DNA of 64,000 bases from Pseudoalteromonas rubra (GCF_001482385.1 NZ_CP013612.1:806001-870000); one strand, 5' to 3'; counted from the first letter of the stretch, positions 1 to 8,545 are shown. A program made the numbers and translations. Notes: generated by a model from the letters alone, not told the origin.

Positions 1-2
1 TA

Positions 3-332
3 GAAGATAGCTACCAGGCTGAGCAGGATAAACGCTGGGTCGTAGTGGCTCCCCCGAATTCTCATGGCATGGCTTTATTGTTGGCAAAGGCCTCTAAACC
101 CCGACAAAAACCTTTTATCGGTGATCAGGCTGGCGGTCGTGTGTTTTTGTTTTTAAGTACCGATGACTTTTGGCGGGATTACGAATGGATGAAAGCCAAG
201 GGGATACAGTTTGTGCGTGAGCCCGCTACGCAGGACTATGGCACTGTCGCTGTGTTTGAAGATCTCTATGGCAATTTATGGGATCTGATCCAATATGTCG
301 ATGGCCATCCCATGTCGGCCAGGTGTCGTTAG
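3..332 (+). CDS. VOC/glyoxalase family protein, 5' partial
   Basis: The reading frame is already open at the window edge and runs without a stop to base 332, so the start lies upstream. What is visible (about 109 residues) resembles the second half of a vicinal-oxygen-chelate protein: a strand pattern ending in a motif like 'AVFEDLYGNLWDLIQ', where the Glu before the D-x-x-G-N-x-W-D turn is the usual metal ligand. Such proteins include glyoxalase I-like enzymes, dioxygenases and resistance proteins; the substrate cannot be told. It is followed by a gap of about 100 bases and an unrelated membrane protein gene. Confidence 0.75.
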   Translation, partial: EDSYQAEQDKRWVVVAPPNSHGMALLLAKASKPRQKPFIGDQAGGRVFLFLSTDDFWRDYEWMKAKGIQFVREPATQDYGTVAVFEDLYGNLWDLIQYVDGHPMSARCR

Positions 333-431
333 TTGCTGCGGGAATGGCGAACAATACTTGCTGCTGAACACGGGTAAATAGCGTACACTCGCGCAATCAT
401 CCAATGTTGTATCTTTTTGGGTTATATAACA

Positions 432-1034
432 ATGATAAAAGTTGATTACTCTCAGTATACTCAGGCTGAACTCCACGAAGCGCTGCAACAAATCACACCT
501 GACTCAGAGCACTATTTAGCCCTGCTCGCCGAGATAGATGCTCGTCAGGGGGAAGCCGAATTGCACGAACAACAGCAAGCAAAAAAATCACCTCACACTA
601 CTGAAAGGCGTGTGAAAGTCATAGGATATATACAGCTGCTGGCCGCATTTGTGATGACCGTCGGGCTGATATTCGGCCCCCTTAGTTCATGGCTGTCTCT
701 TGTTAGTGTGCCTTTTATTTTGCTCAGTGCTGCTGCGGGTTATACGGCGGTTAAAGAGCAGGTAAAGTGGTATTGGTTATCGATACTGAATCAGGGGCTA
801 CAGATTGTCAGTTTCTCTTTTGGCGTACTTAATTACAAGTATACGGGGCTTGGGGGCATTCAAATCGGTTTTACCTGGTTGAAAGACTTTGAACTGTCTT
901 TTGGTATTTTATTTTCTTCCACCGTCCGCCTGACAGGACACTCCGGCGCGTTTTCTTTGAATGCAGTTCAGATAGACATGTTCGCGCTGGTATTGATGAT
1001 TGCGCTGCTTACTCTGCGGTCTCGTCAGCAATAA
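432..1034 (+). CDS. hypothetical membrane protein
   Basis: I do not recognise a named family. The N-terminal 60 residues are soluble and acidic with a helical pattern (Y-T-Q-A-E-L-H-E-A-L-Q-Q). They are followed by about four hydrophobic segments (roughly residues 65-85, 90-108, 118-135 and 175-198), so the protein is probably an inner-membrane protein with a cytoplasmic N-terminus. I chose the ATG at 432; an in-frame TTG at 417 is possible but has no ribosome binding site. No operon partner: the next gene starts 168 bases on after an AT-rich spacer. Confidence 0.6.
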   Translation: MIKVDYSQYTQAELHEALQQITPDSEHYLALLAEIDARQGEAELHEQQQAKKSPHTTERRVKVIGYIQLLAAFVMTVGLIFGPLSSWLSLVSVPFILLSAAAGYTAVKEQVKWYWLSILNQGLQIVSFSFGVLNYKYTGLGGIQIGFTWLKDFELSFGILFSSTVRLTGHSGAFSLNAVQIDMFALVLMIALLTLRSRQQ

Positions 1035-1202
1035 GTCAGCCCTAAAGTGGCTGTTCAGGCCACTAATTTGTTGTATGTTACCCCTCTTATTCTCAAATCA
1101 TCTTATTTATTCCTTTAATGAATATGTGATATTATATCTTAATTGTGCAGTATGAGCTGTTGGCATAATCTAAATAGCTCGTTGAGTAAGAAAGGTAAAT
1201 GT

Positions 1203-1592
1203 ATGTTATTTGAGTTAGAAACCTATACTCGCCACGCCAAGTGGCTGGGCCTCGTTGCCATTGGAGTCTCTATCTTAGCCTGGACGGTTGAGCTAATGGG
1301 CGTGGTTTATGTCTGCCCTTATTGCCGTGTACAACGTACCGTGATTGGTCTGCTAGGTTTGATGTTGTTCACCGGTGCCGGGCGTCATTGGATGGGCAAG
1401 TATGCGGCTATGGTCATGGGCTTTTTTGGCGCTGTTGTTGCTGCGAACCAGCATTTTATGGGCTGGAAAAAGATTTCGGCTGGTAAGTTTGAGTTTCATG
1501 AAACCCTGATTGTTGATCCCTTCTTGCTGTCGGGCTTCGCAATGACGGCAATCATCGGCCTGGTTTGGTTGATAACCCGACAACAAAAGTGA
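1203..1592 (+). CDS. DsbB-like small membrane protein with CPYC motif
   Basis: A 129-residue protein with about four hydrophobic segments and a Cys-Pro-Tyr-Cys pair near residues 40-43, at the end of the first segment, followed by 'RVQRTVIGLLG'. This layout resembles the first periplasmic loop of the disulfide-bond oxidoreductase DsbB (CxxC followed by an Arg/Gln-rich second helix). A second cysteine pair, needed by classical DsbB for passing electrons to DsbA, is not seen, so it may be a reduced or divergent relative. The ATG at 1203 is preceded by GAAAGG; the frame remains open upstream, but that stretch lacks a better start. Likely membrane located, possible role in thiol redox. Confidence 0.6.
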   Translation: MLFELETYTRHAKWLGLVAIGVSILAWTVELMGVVYVCPYCRVQRTVIGLLGLMLFTGAGRHWMGKYAAMVMGFFGAVVAANQHFMGWKKISAGKFEFHETLIVDPFLLSGFAMTAIIGLVWLITRQQK

Positions 1593-1696
1593 TTGTTTCC
1601 TCCTCCATTGTGTTTACTATGAATCACAATGAAGTGATTTAATTGAGTGTACTGGCGCGGCCATTTGAGTGTCAGTATGCTCTTTGTTAAGGAAGC

Positions 1697-2506
1697 ATGA
1701 TGAAGTATGACATATACATAGTAGATGCCTTTACCCAGGCTCAATTCAAAGGCAATTCGGCCGCCGTAGTCCCTGTTAACCTATGGCCGGAAGACACCAC
1801 AATGCAGCAGATTGCTGCTGAAAACAACCTCTCTGAAACCGCTTTCATTCGCTCTATTGAGACAGGATCAGGTCATCACTTTGAGATCCGATGGTTTTCT
1901 CCGCTGACAGAAATCGCTTTTTGTGGTCATGCAACACTCGCTGCGTCGTTTGTGATTTTTAATCATTTAGGTGCCAAGGGCGAGATTACCTTCCTTACCC
2001 GCGAGGTGGGCCCTTTAACTGTTAATCAGTTGCCGGATCAGCGAATAGAAATGAGCTTTCCGAACCAGCAGCCTGAGCCTGTCGAGCAAGCGCCAGCTGC
2101 GTTACTGGAGGGCTTGTCTGAGCAGCCTGCACAGGTGCTTAAAAATCGTCAGGCTTACTTTGCTGTGTTCGATCAAGCCGCTTCGGTAGAGCAATTGACA
2201 TACCATAGTGATTTACTCAAACAGCTGGCTCCACTGGACGTGGTAGCAACAGCACGAGCTGACAATTATGACTTCATTTCTCGCTATTTTTGGCCTGCCA
2301 ATGGTGGCGATGAAGATCCTGTTACCGGTTCCATTCATGCAGGGCTGGCCCCATACTGGGCAGTGATATTGGGTCGCGATGAATTGGTGGCCTATCAGGC
2401 CTCGCAGCGTGGTGGTGTATTACATTGTCAGGTAGCAGGCGAGCGAGTTTTGGTATCCGGGTTTGGGGTGTTGTATTTGCAGGGTACTATTTTCGTTGCT
2501 GATTAA
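1697..2506 (+). CDS. PhzF family epimerase/isomerase
   Basis: A 269-residue protein of the PhzF phenazine-biosynthesis-like family, two-domain enzymes with a diaminopimelate-epimerase fold. The visible signatures are the N-terminal 'VDAFTQ..FKGNSAAVV', the 'NNLSETAFI' motif whose Glu47 corresponds to the catalytic Glu of PhzF, 'FCGHATLA' near residue 76, and 'GGDEDPVTGSIHAGLAPYW' near residue 210 for the second half-site. Full length for the family. The substrate is unknown; no other phenazine genes are near, so a role in phenazine synthesis is not implied. RBS AAGGAAG precedes the ATG-ATG start. A strong hairpin follows the stop. Confidence 0.88.
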   Translation: MMKYDIYIVDAFTQAQFKGNSAAVVPVNLWPEDTTMQQIAAENNLSETAFIRSIETGSGHHFEIRWFSPLTEIAFCGHATLAASFVIFNHLGAKGEITFLTREVGPLTVNQLPDQRIEMSFPNQQPEPVEQAPAALLEGLSEQPAQVLKNRQAYFAVFDQAASVEQLTYHSDLLKQLAPLDVVATARADNYDFISRYFWPANGGDEDPVTGSIHAGLAPYWAVILGRDELVAYQASQRGGVLHCQVAGERVLVSGFGVLYLQGTIFVAD

Positions 2507-2511
2507 ACAAA

Positions 2512-2534
2512 GCCCGAAGCATTGTGCTTCGGGC
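2512..2534. terminator. bidirectional hairpin terminator
   Basis: Perfect 10-bp inverted repeat (GCCCGAAGCA / TGCTTCGGGC) with a 3-base loop in the 38-bp gap between two converging genes, the PhzF-like gene and the RND pump gene. Short T-rich runs follow on both strands, so it may serve both. Confidence 0.8.
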
Positions 2535-2544
2535 CAAGATGTTT

Positions 2545-5500
2545 TTAGGCTGGCTTTTCATCCTTCATCACCGCCACCAGAAGTGCCGGCAAAAAGGTCA
2601 GGCTGAGTAGCGTCGAAACCAGAATACCACTGAGTACGATAATGCCTACGCCACGATATAGCTCGGTACCCTCACCCGGTATAAGCACCAGAGGCGCAAG
2701 ACCAAAGATGGTGGTGGTGGTTGACATCAGTATCGGTCTGAGGCGTTTTGCAACAGCCTGTTGAACCGCTTCTTTAACCTTCAGTCCCTGTTCCATGACG
2801 TAGCGTCGGGTCTGATCGACAATCAGGATTGGGTTGTTCACCACAGTACCCAGTAAGATCAAAAAGCCCAGCATAGTGATCATGTCAAATGGCTGGTGGA
2901 AGGCACTGAGGCCCATTGCAGACAAGGTGTTGTTGATGCCATTGACGGTCACTAACCCTAACAATCCCCCTGCCATACCCAAAGGCACAGTGGCCAGAAT
3001 AAACAGTGGATAGCGCCAGTGTGTGAAAATAGCCACAAGCAGCAGGTAACTCAGCACCAGCGCAATGACAAAGTTGCCAGAGAGCGACGATTTGGTTGCT
3101 TCCAGCTGGTCCGCTGCGCCACTGATGTTAACCTTAATGCCCTGAGCAATCTTGCCCTGTTGCCAGAGATTAGGTAACAGTTGCTGACGCACTATTTGCT
3201 CGGCTGTTTCCAGCGCGATGTCTCTCGGTGGAATGATGTAAACAGTGACGGTTCGGTTGCCATCAACGCGACGCACCGAATTACTGTTTTTACTTTCTAC
3301 CAGATCGGCCAGCGCGTTAAGCGGCAGTACTTGTCCGTTAGGCGTGATGATCGGTGTTGTCGATAGCTGCTCTATGGTTTGGCGATTGCCAGCGCCACTG
3401 AACAGGAACATGTCAACTTTGTCATCATTGAGGATGAACTCATCAACATACGCACCATCACTCATTGCGGCCACCGCATAACCAAAGTCGCGGTTATCGA
3501 GCTCCAGTTCAGCCAGGCGTGCCCAGCGGGGCTGGATCTCTATCAGTGGCTGGTCGAGCGTCAGTGATCTGGGGTCTGAGTTAATTTGTGGCTTGTCGAA
3601 CAGCTTGTCTGCTTCTGCATATACTGCTTCTGCGGCGCTGTACAAGTCTGTGATATTTGCACCGGCAATATCCACAGCCACGGCCCGTGTACCGCCGTCA
3701 TTGCTGGAAATGATAGACCCTCTGGCCGAGAAAGCGCGCATGCCTTCGTAGCTTCTGAACTTGTCTGTGATAGCACTCATCATCTGATTAATGTGTTCCG
3801 GCTGTACCGGTGCACTTAAGAACCAGATCCGTCCAACCGATACTGACATGGCGTAGTATTCAAGCGGTGGCATGTCCGTATTACCCGCCAGAAAATCACT
3901 GCTGTCTGCCTGCACATAGTCATCAAAATAGGCGCGCAGTTCAGTACCAATCTTTTCCATTTCGGTCAGGTTATAATTGGGCGGCGCTATCATCATAGAG
4001 AAGGCTTTAGGCTCCTCTCCTTCTGGCAAATATTCGGCTGCTGGCATCAAGGTAGTTGCCAGACCCATGATCACGATAATGAAAGCGGCACTGGCAATGC
4101 GTGCCTGGGTGGTGCTGCGGGTAAATAACTGCGACAACTTGAGCCAATAGCTGCCCAGTTCAACCTGGCGCTTTTCTTCCAGATCCTGTTTTTTACCAAA
4201 ATTCGCCAGTGCGACGGGCACCACAAAAATGGCCACAAGCATAGAGGCTATGATGGCACCTGAAATGGCAATCGCAATGTCAGAGTAGAGCTGACCGGCT
4301 TCTTGTTGCACAAATAAAATAGGCGCGAATACCAACACAGTGGTTGCGGTTGAAGCCAATACCGCTGGCCAGACTTCTTTTACACCATTAATCGCGGCTA
4401 AACGTCGGCTGATCCCTTCACGTTTGGCCTGAACGATAGACTCTAACACTACAATGGTGTTGTCTACTGTCATCCCGATGGCAAAGGCAACCCCAGCCAG
4501 AGAGATCACATTGATGGTACGGCCAAAGCTCATCAGGGCAAAAAACGCGGCGATGGTACACAGTGGGATCCCCATTACACCAACCAGGGTTGCCCGTCCT
4601 GAGCGCAGGAAGAAGTACATGACCAGAGTAGCCAGCAGTGCACCTAACGCCAGGTTAGCCCAGACATTTTCAAGTGAGCTTTTCACATAGCGTACATCGT
4701 CGCTAAGCAAGGTCAGCTCTAGACCGTTTTGTGCCAGTAATTGTTGGTTAATCTCTGCAACGACCGGGAGCATCTGCTCTTTGATGTCGAGCACATTTGA
4801 GCCGCTTTCGCGACGTACCGACAAGCGCAAAGTACGCTCGCCATTTGAATAAGACACACCGCGGGTTTCGAAGTGATCCAGCGTTACATTGGCAACATCT
4901 TTAAGCAATACATTGGCGTTGCCATCGCGTTTTATGATGAGGTTTTCCAGTTCACTGAGCTGCTCAAAACGGCCAATTACACGCAGCAGATAGCGGCTTT
5001 CACCACTCTCTATGTCACCGCCTGAGGTATCTCTGTTACGGTCGCGGATCACGGTTCTGACATCGCTCAGGCTTATACCACGCTGTGCCAGACGTGCAGC
5101 ATCAACCTTAATCTGGATCTGTCGTTGTGCACCGCCACCAATGCGCACCTCGGAGACGCCAGTGACACTTTCCATACGAGGCCGGATATAGTCCTCTGCG
5201 TAGTCCCGCAGTAGATCCATGTCTAACTGTAATGGGTTACCTGGTTGTGGCTTGAGCAGGAAAAACATAAAGGCATTGCTGGAAAAGGAGCTGGAAAATA
5301 GCCTTGGCTGATCGACGTTTTCCGGATAGGCGGGTACCTGGCTGAGCGCATTGTTTACCCGAATAAGGGCATCATTGACCTCAACACCAAAGGGGAACTC
5401 CAGCTCTATGGTGGCTTCGCCCATTTCGGCAAATGAGATCATGCGTTGCAGGTTCGGTAAACTGCGCAGATAGCGCTCCTGCTCTATCAGGATCTCTTTC

Positions 5501-5673
5501 TCCACATCTTGTGGCGTTGCACCAGGCCAGCCCGTTTGTACTGTAATTGTTCTGACTTCCAGGTCCGGGATCATCTGCACGGGGATGTTGAGCGCTGAAA
5601 CCAGGCCTAAAATGGTGGTGATCAGCACCACCACGGCCACTAAAGTGCCGCGTTTTACCGCTGATTCTATCAT
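2545..5673 (-). CDS. RND efflux transporter, inner-membrane subunit
   Basis: A 1042-residue protein, the usual length for the resistance-nodulation-division (AcrB/HAE-1) family of proton-driven trimeric pumps. It starts with the typical 'AVKRGTLVAVVVLITTILG' first membrane helix and has two large periplasmic porter regions and twelve expected membrane helices. In helix 4 'GMTVDNTIVVLES' carries one Asp followed by Asn where AcrB has the Asp407-Asp408 pair, as in many non-AcrB RND groups. In the second half 'TMLGFLILLGTVVNNPILIVDQ' matches the conserved helix 10/11 region. Its start overlaps the end of the adaptor gene by 4 bases, so the two are translated together. No outer-membrane channel gene is nearby, so a TolC-like partner encoded elsewhere is likely. 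Substrate unknown. Confidence 0.93.
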   Translation of the reverse strand: MIESAVKRGTLVAVVVLITTILGLVSALNIPVQMIPDLEVRTITVQTGWPGATPQDVEKEILIEQERYLRSLPNLQRMISFAEMGEATIELEFPFGVEVNDALIRVNNALSQVPAYPENVDQPRLFSSSFSSNAFMFFLLKPQPGNPLQLDMDLLRDYAEDYIRPRMESVTGVSEVRIGGGAQRQIQIKVDAARLAQRGISLSDVRTVIRDRNRDTSGGDIESGESRYLLRVIGRFEQLSELENLIIKRDGNANVLLKDVANVTLDHFETRGVSYSNGERTLRLSVRRESGSNVLDIKEQMLPVVAEINQQLLAQNGLELTLLSDDVRYVKSSLENVWANLALGALLATLVMYFFLRSGRATLVGVMGIPLCTIAAFFALMSFGRTINVISLAGVAFAIGMTVDNTIVVLESIVQAKREGISRRLAAINGVKEVWPAVLASTATTVLVFAPILFVQQEAGQLYSDIAIAISGAIIASMLVAIFVVPVALANFGKKQDLEEKRQVELGSYWLKLSQLFTRSTTQARIASAAFIIVIMGLATTLMPAAEYLPEGEEPKAFSMMIAPPNYNLTEMEKIGTELRAYFDDYVQADSSDFLAGNTDMPPLEYYAMSVSVGRIWFLSAPVQPEHINQMMSAITDKFRSYEGMRAFSARGSIISSNDGGTRAVAVDIAGANITDLYSAAEAVYAEADKLFDKPQINSDPRSLTLDQPLIEIQPRWARLAELELDNRDFGYAVAAMSDGAYVDEFILNDDKVDMFLFSGAGNRQTIEQLSTTPIITPNGQVLPLNALADLVESKNSNSVRRVDGNRTVTVYIIPPRDIALETAEQIVRQQLLPNLWQQGKIAQGIKVNISGAADQLEATKSSLSGNFVIALVLSYLLLVAIFTHWRYPLFILATVPLGMAGGLLGLVTVNGINNTLSAMGLSAFHQPFDMITMLGFLILLGTVVNNPILIVDQTRRYVMEQGLKVKEAVQQAVAKRLRPILMSTTTTIFGLAPLVLIPGEGTELYRGVGIIVLSGILVSTLLSLTFLPALLVAVMKDEKPA

Positions 5674-6761
5674 TGTAAGTTACCTGCCCTGGCGCTGATT
5701 TGCAGTTGTGTGCCTTCTTTTAACAGCTCAATGCCTGTGGTGATCACCGACTCATTACCTGCCAGGCCGGTTACTGCAACATAGTCTGGTCGTGAATCCG
5801 TGATAGTGACCATTCTACGTTTTGCCGTATTGTTATCGGCAATAAACACACTGCTGCCGCCATCCGGATGTTGCTTTACGGCCTTTTTGGGGATCCAGAC
5901 CGCACCGTCTTGTGCGCTCAGCAACAGATCTGCCTGGGCCGACATGCCTGGGGTAAATTGAGCATGGACCGCCATGGTATCGGTCAAATCTATATGTGCC
6001 GTAAAGGTTCTGCTGGACGGATCTGTGACAGCAACAATGCGGCTGATCTCTGCCTTGATGGACTTAGCTGCGTTGATATCGGGCGTGACCATAACCGGAA
6101 GGTTAGGCGTTGAGCGCAACAGCGGGAAGTACTCCTGTGGCACATTAACCACAATCCGTAAGTCCGATTCTGCGACCAGAGTAAAGAGCTGATTGCCTGG
6201 TGTGACCCATTCGCCCATGTCCACAGAGCGTTGCCCAATCACACCTGTAAAGGGGGCATACAGGGTGTGACGACTGAGTCTTTCCTGGGCCAGCGCCACC
6301 AGAGCCTGTTGTTTGATTTCTTCTGCCTTGGCATTGGCCAGTGCGGCGGTGCGCTCGCCAATCAGCGTTTGTGCGACACTTTGCTTTTTGGAAAGGGCTT
6401 CCACTTCATCGAGTAATCGCTGTGCTTCCTGAACCGATATTTTTGCCGCCTGTGCCCCCGCTCGTGCCTGCGCCAGGTTCAGTTCGGCCAGTGTGGCATC
6501 CAGTTTTAACAGTGGCTCGCCCTGAGTGACGTTGTGGCCAACGTCAACGAGCAAAGTTTGCACCAGCCCAGACTCTTGGCTGGCCAGTTGTGCATGGTGT
6601 CTGGCTTCTACAGAGCCACTGAGGGTCATCACCCTGGGTTGCTTTGTTGCACTGGGTGTGTAAACCTCAACTTGTGTGGTTTGCGCTGTGCCTGAGTGGC
6701 TGTAGAACAACATGGTGGTGAGCAGTATAACGCTTGCGATAACGCGTGCGGAAATATGCAT
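5670..6761 (-). CDS. RND efflux periplasmic adaptor (membrane fusion protein)
   Basis: A 363-residue HlyD/AcrA-type adaptor. An N-terminal signal peptide (about residues 1-26, ending ..HSGTAQ) is followed by a lipoyl half-motif ('LVDVGHNVTQGEPLLKLD'), a helical hairpin of about 80 residues, the second lipoyl half ('LYAPFTGVIGQRSVDMGEWVTPG') and a beta-barrel/membrane-proximal region. It bridges the inner-membrane RND pump, encoded immediately downstream with a 4-base overlap, to an outer-membrane channel. A Fur-like box lies just upstream of the ATG, suggesting iron-dependent control of the pair. Confidence 0.92.
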   Translation of the reverse strand: MHISARVIASVILLTTMLFYSHSGTAQTTQVEVYTPSATKQPRVMTLSGSVEARHHAQLASQESGLVQTLLVDVGHNVTQGEPLLKLDATLAELNLAQARAGAQAAKISVQEAQRLLDEVEALSKKQSVAQTLIGERTAALANAKAEEIKQQALVALAQERLSRHTLYAPFTGVIGQRSVDMGEWVTPGNQLFTLVAESDLRIVVNVPQEYFPLLRSTPNLPVMVTPDINAAKSIKAEISRIVAVTDPSSRTFTAHIDLTDTMAVHAQFTPGMSAQADLLLSAQDGAVWIPKKAVKQHPDGGSSVFIADNNTAKRRMVTITDSRPDYVAVTGLAGNESVITTGIELLKEGTQLQISARAGNLQ

Positions 6762-6768
6762 ATAAGCC

Positions 6769-6787
6769 TCTAATGATAATAGTTTTC
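6769..6787. promoter_or_regulatory. candidate Fur box upstream of the RND operon
   Basis: The 19-mer centred on TAATGATAATAGTTTTC matches 14 of 19 positions of the classical Fur consensus GATAATGATAATCATTATC. It lies 8 bases in front of the adaptor ATG and 52 bases in front of a divergent small secreted-protein gene, so it could act on both. Consensus matching by eye only. Confidence 0.5.
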
Positions 6788-6838
6788 ATTTAATTCTATG
6801 GGTCTTTTAACCAACAAGCATGTGATTTGCGATTAAAC

Positions 6839-7141
6839 ATGAGATTTTTGCTATTTATGGGGTTACTTGCCTCCTTTGCGGGTTTAGCAGGTATGGCAGA
6901 CTGCTCCGATGCTGATAAACGGTTTGTCCATGAGCTGGTCAGTAGCCCTACATTTGAAGAAACAAAAACAAACAGAATGTATAAAGTGAAGCACGGACAA
7001 GTGTGTGTTGTGGGTAATGCATTGGCGACTGACGGTATGCGTTATTATTTGTATAAGATTGGGCCCTCTGCTCGTTATATCGCTGTGCATAACGGGCTGA
7101 GCGGACACGTGCAGATACACGGCCCGTTTAAACCTGAGTGA
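6839..7141 (+). CDS. small secreted hypothetical protein
   Basis: A 100-residue protein with a clear signal peptide (MRFLLFMGLLASFAGLAGMA, cleavage near residue 20) and a mature part of about 80 residues containing two cysteines, which could form one disulfide in the periplasm. I do not recognise a family. The ATG at 6839 gives the proper signal peptide; a TTG four codons earlier is in frame but unlikely. It is divergent from the RND efflux operon and shares its 77-bp control region, including the candidate Fur box. It ends 4 bases before the converging SDR gene. Confidence 0.6.
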   Translation: MRFLLFMGLLASFAGLAGMADCSDADKRFVHELVSSPTFEETKTNRMYKVKHGQVCVVGNALATDGMRYYLYKIGPSARYIAVHNGLSGHVQIHGPFKPE

Positions 7142-7145
7142 TCTA

Positions 7146-7853
7146 CTACCAGGTAATCGCAGAACCATCATAACTATAAAACCCCCCGCTGTCTGATGCC
7201 TGTTTGCTCTGTATTAGATCTGTCAGGCTCTGTGCCACAAAATCGGCAGAAAAAAGCTTGCCGGGTGGCACATTTTTCTGAAAAGGCACGGATAAGGCGG
7301 TATCGGTTGTACCTGGGTGGAAAGCCAGGACGCAGCAATTAGGCAGTTTATAACGCCACTCAATACTGATGGTTTTAAGCGCCATGTTCAGTGCCGCTTT
7401 GGCGCTGCGGTAACTGATCCATCCACCCAGCTGATTATCTGAAATGCTACCGATCCGGGCTGACAGAGCAACGAAGTAAGTCGGGTGTTTTGCTTTCAGT
7501 GCTTTTGCAAAGTGCTTGGCCAATAACAGCGTTGGGAGCGTATTGGCTTTGAGGTTGTCGTTGAAAAAGTCAGGGTCAAATTCCTGAATAGATTTCTCTG
7601 GGAGCTTGTTGGGCGTGTGTAGCAGTCCGGTGGCATTTATGAGCACATCGACTTCAGGCAGCTGCGCAGCCAAAGCTCTGACGTTGTCTTCCTGGCTTAC
7701 ATCGAGGTGGAACCATTGGACGTTTTGCGGTGTTATTTCGGGTCTGGAGGTTCGGTAGGTCGCGTATATGTGGGCTTCGGGTTGCTCACTGGCATAGTGA
7801 TTAACCAGTGCTCTCCCTATGCCGCCTGATCCGCCTACAATCAGTATGATCAT
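7146..7853 (-). CDS. short-chain dehydrogenase/reductase (SDR)
   Basis: A 235-residue classical SDR with the N-terminal Rossmann nucleotide motif 'GGSGGIGRAL' (residues 7-16), 'NATGLL' corresponding to the NNAG strand motif, a Ser in 'ALSARIGS', and the catalytic Tyr-x-x-x-Lys seen as 'YRSAK' near residue 152. It resembles the C-factor/CsgA-like short SDRs. Substrate unknown. Its upstream region carries the ten-copy GATC/TTTACTAAC repeat array, which begins about 80 bases before its start, so that array may be its long-range control region. Confidence 0.85.
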   Translation of the reverse strand: MIILIVGGSGGIGRALVNHYASEQPEAHIYATYRTSRPEITPQNVQWFHLDVSQEDNVRALAAQLPEVDVLINATGLLHTPNKLPEKSIQEFDPDFFNDNLKANTLPTLLLAKHFAKALKAKHPTYFVALSARIGSISDNQLGGWISYRSAKAALNMALKTISIEWRYKLPNCCVLAFHPGTTDTALSVPFQKNVPPGKLFSADFVAQSLTDLIQSKQASDSGGFYSYDGSAITW

Positions 7854-7931
7854 TTGCTTTCCCCTGCGCTGATTACTCTAATTTATTGCTTTTATTAAAC
7901 GGGCATTCCCGAGAATTGGATCTGTTCAGTG

Positions 7932-8391
7932 AGATCGAGTTTTTACTAACTCAGTCAGTATGGCTGTTATCCGTAACGCTTGTGAGTCTTCAGATCGTTA
8001 TTTTACTAACTGGAGTGTTCTACTGGATCACGTATTAACTAACGTTATCGTCATCCAGATCAAAGTATTACTAACTTACCCCTGCTCAGATCACGAATTT
8101 ACTAACAGTGAAGGCATTTTGGCAGGTTTCTGGCCACTGGGTCGTTATTGTTGGCTGTTGTGGCTATATTTAGGTGCTCAGATGGCGAGTAAACCAAGTT
8201 TATGGTAGCCATAGATCATCATTTTACTAACTACTTGATAAAGTGAACAGCCTTTAGATCAGTAATTTACTAAGTGATTTTGTCTTCAGATCGTAATTTT
8301 ACTAACTGAGAAGCGCTATTTGGGGTCAGAGATCATCATTTTACTAACACTTGAAGTACACAGCGTCATACAGAGCAGGTTTTTTACTAAG
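7932..8391 (+). repeat. array of ten phased AGATC...TTTACTAAC repeats
   Basis: Ten same-orientation copies of AGATC-RNNWW-TTTACTAAC start at 7932, 7992, 8025, 8057, 8088, 8213, 8256, 8288, 8330 and 8372. The AGATC block (GGATC in copy 3, AGAGC in copy 10) and ACTAAC block (ACTAAG in copies 7 and 10) are conserved, while the middle five bases vary. Nine copies contain GATC, the Dam methylation site. Copy 10 has one extra T. The DNA between copies is unique. Start-to-start steps are 60, 33, 32, 31, 125, 43, 32, 42 and 42 bases; all but the first are close to whole multiples of 10.5 bp, so copies 2-10 face the same side of the helix. This is the architecture of an operator, iteron or SeqA-type protein array, not of a CRISPR or coding repeat. 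The binding protein is unknown. Confidence 0.9.
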
Positions 8392-8522
8392 AGTCGGGTG
8401 AATCTAAAGTGGGTGAGAGAGATATGAGCGGGATCTTTAATCAAGTTGGTAAATTTTTGCTCCAATAGGTTGGAAAATATACCGAGTTGTTGTATCTATG
8501 TGTTTGATTTATCGATTTAATA

Positions 8523-8545
8523 GGGGCTGAACTTGGCTCAGCCCC
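8523..8545 (-). terminator. hairpin terminator of the PepSY operon
   Basis: Eight-bp inverted repeat GGGGCTGA / TCAGCCCC with a 7-base loop directly after the stop of the DUF3325 gene (minus strand), followed by an AT-rich stretch. Confidence 0.75.

Noticed and set aside
1697..2506. Phenazine biosynthesis gene
   Set aside because: PhzF-like family proteins are widespread and no other phenazine genes are present.
6240..6265. Further copy of the 17-bp repeat (TGTAAAGGGGGC) in the adaptor gene
   Set aside because: It encodes the conserved Tyr-Ala-Pro-Phe-Thr-Gly of the family, so the similarity is probably by chance.
7960..8208. 82-codon open frame across the repeats
   Set aside because: It only translates the repeats; no RBS or protein-like pattern.
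7932..8391. TACTAAC in the array equals the yeast intron branch-point consensus
   Set aside because: Bacterial non-coding DNA with no intron features; the match is coincidental.
7932..8391. CRISPR array
   Set aside because: Copies are short and variable in the middle, spacers range from 12 to 106 bases, and no cas genes are present.
7932..8391. Plasmid-type replication origin (iterons)
   Set aside because: No initiator gene, DnaA box cluster or partition genes in the window; kept only as a hypothesis in the finding.
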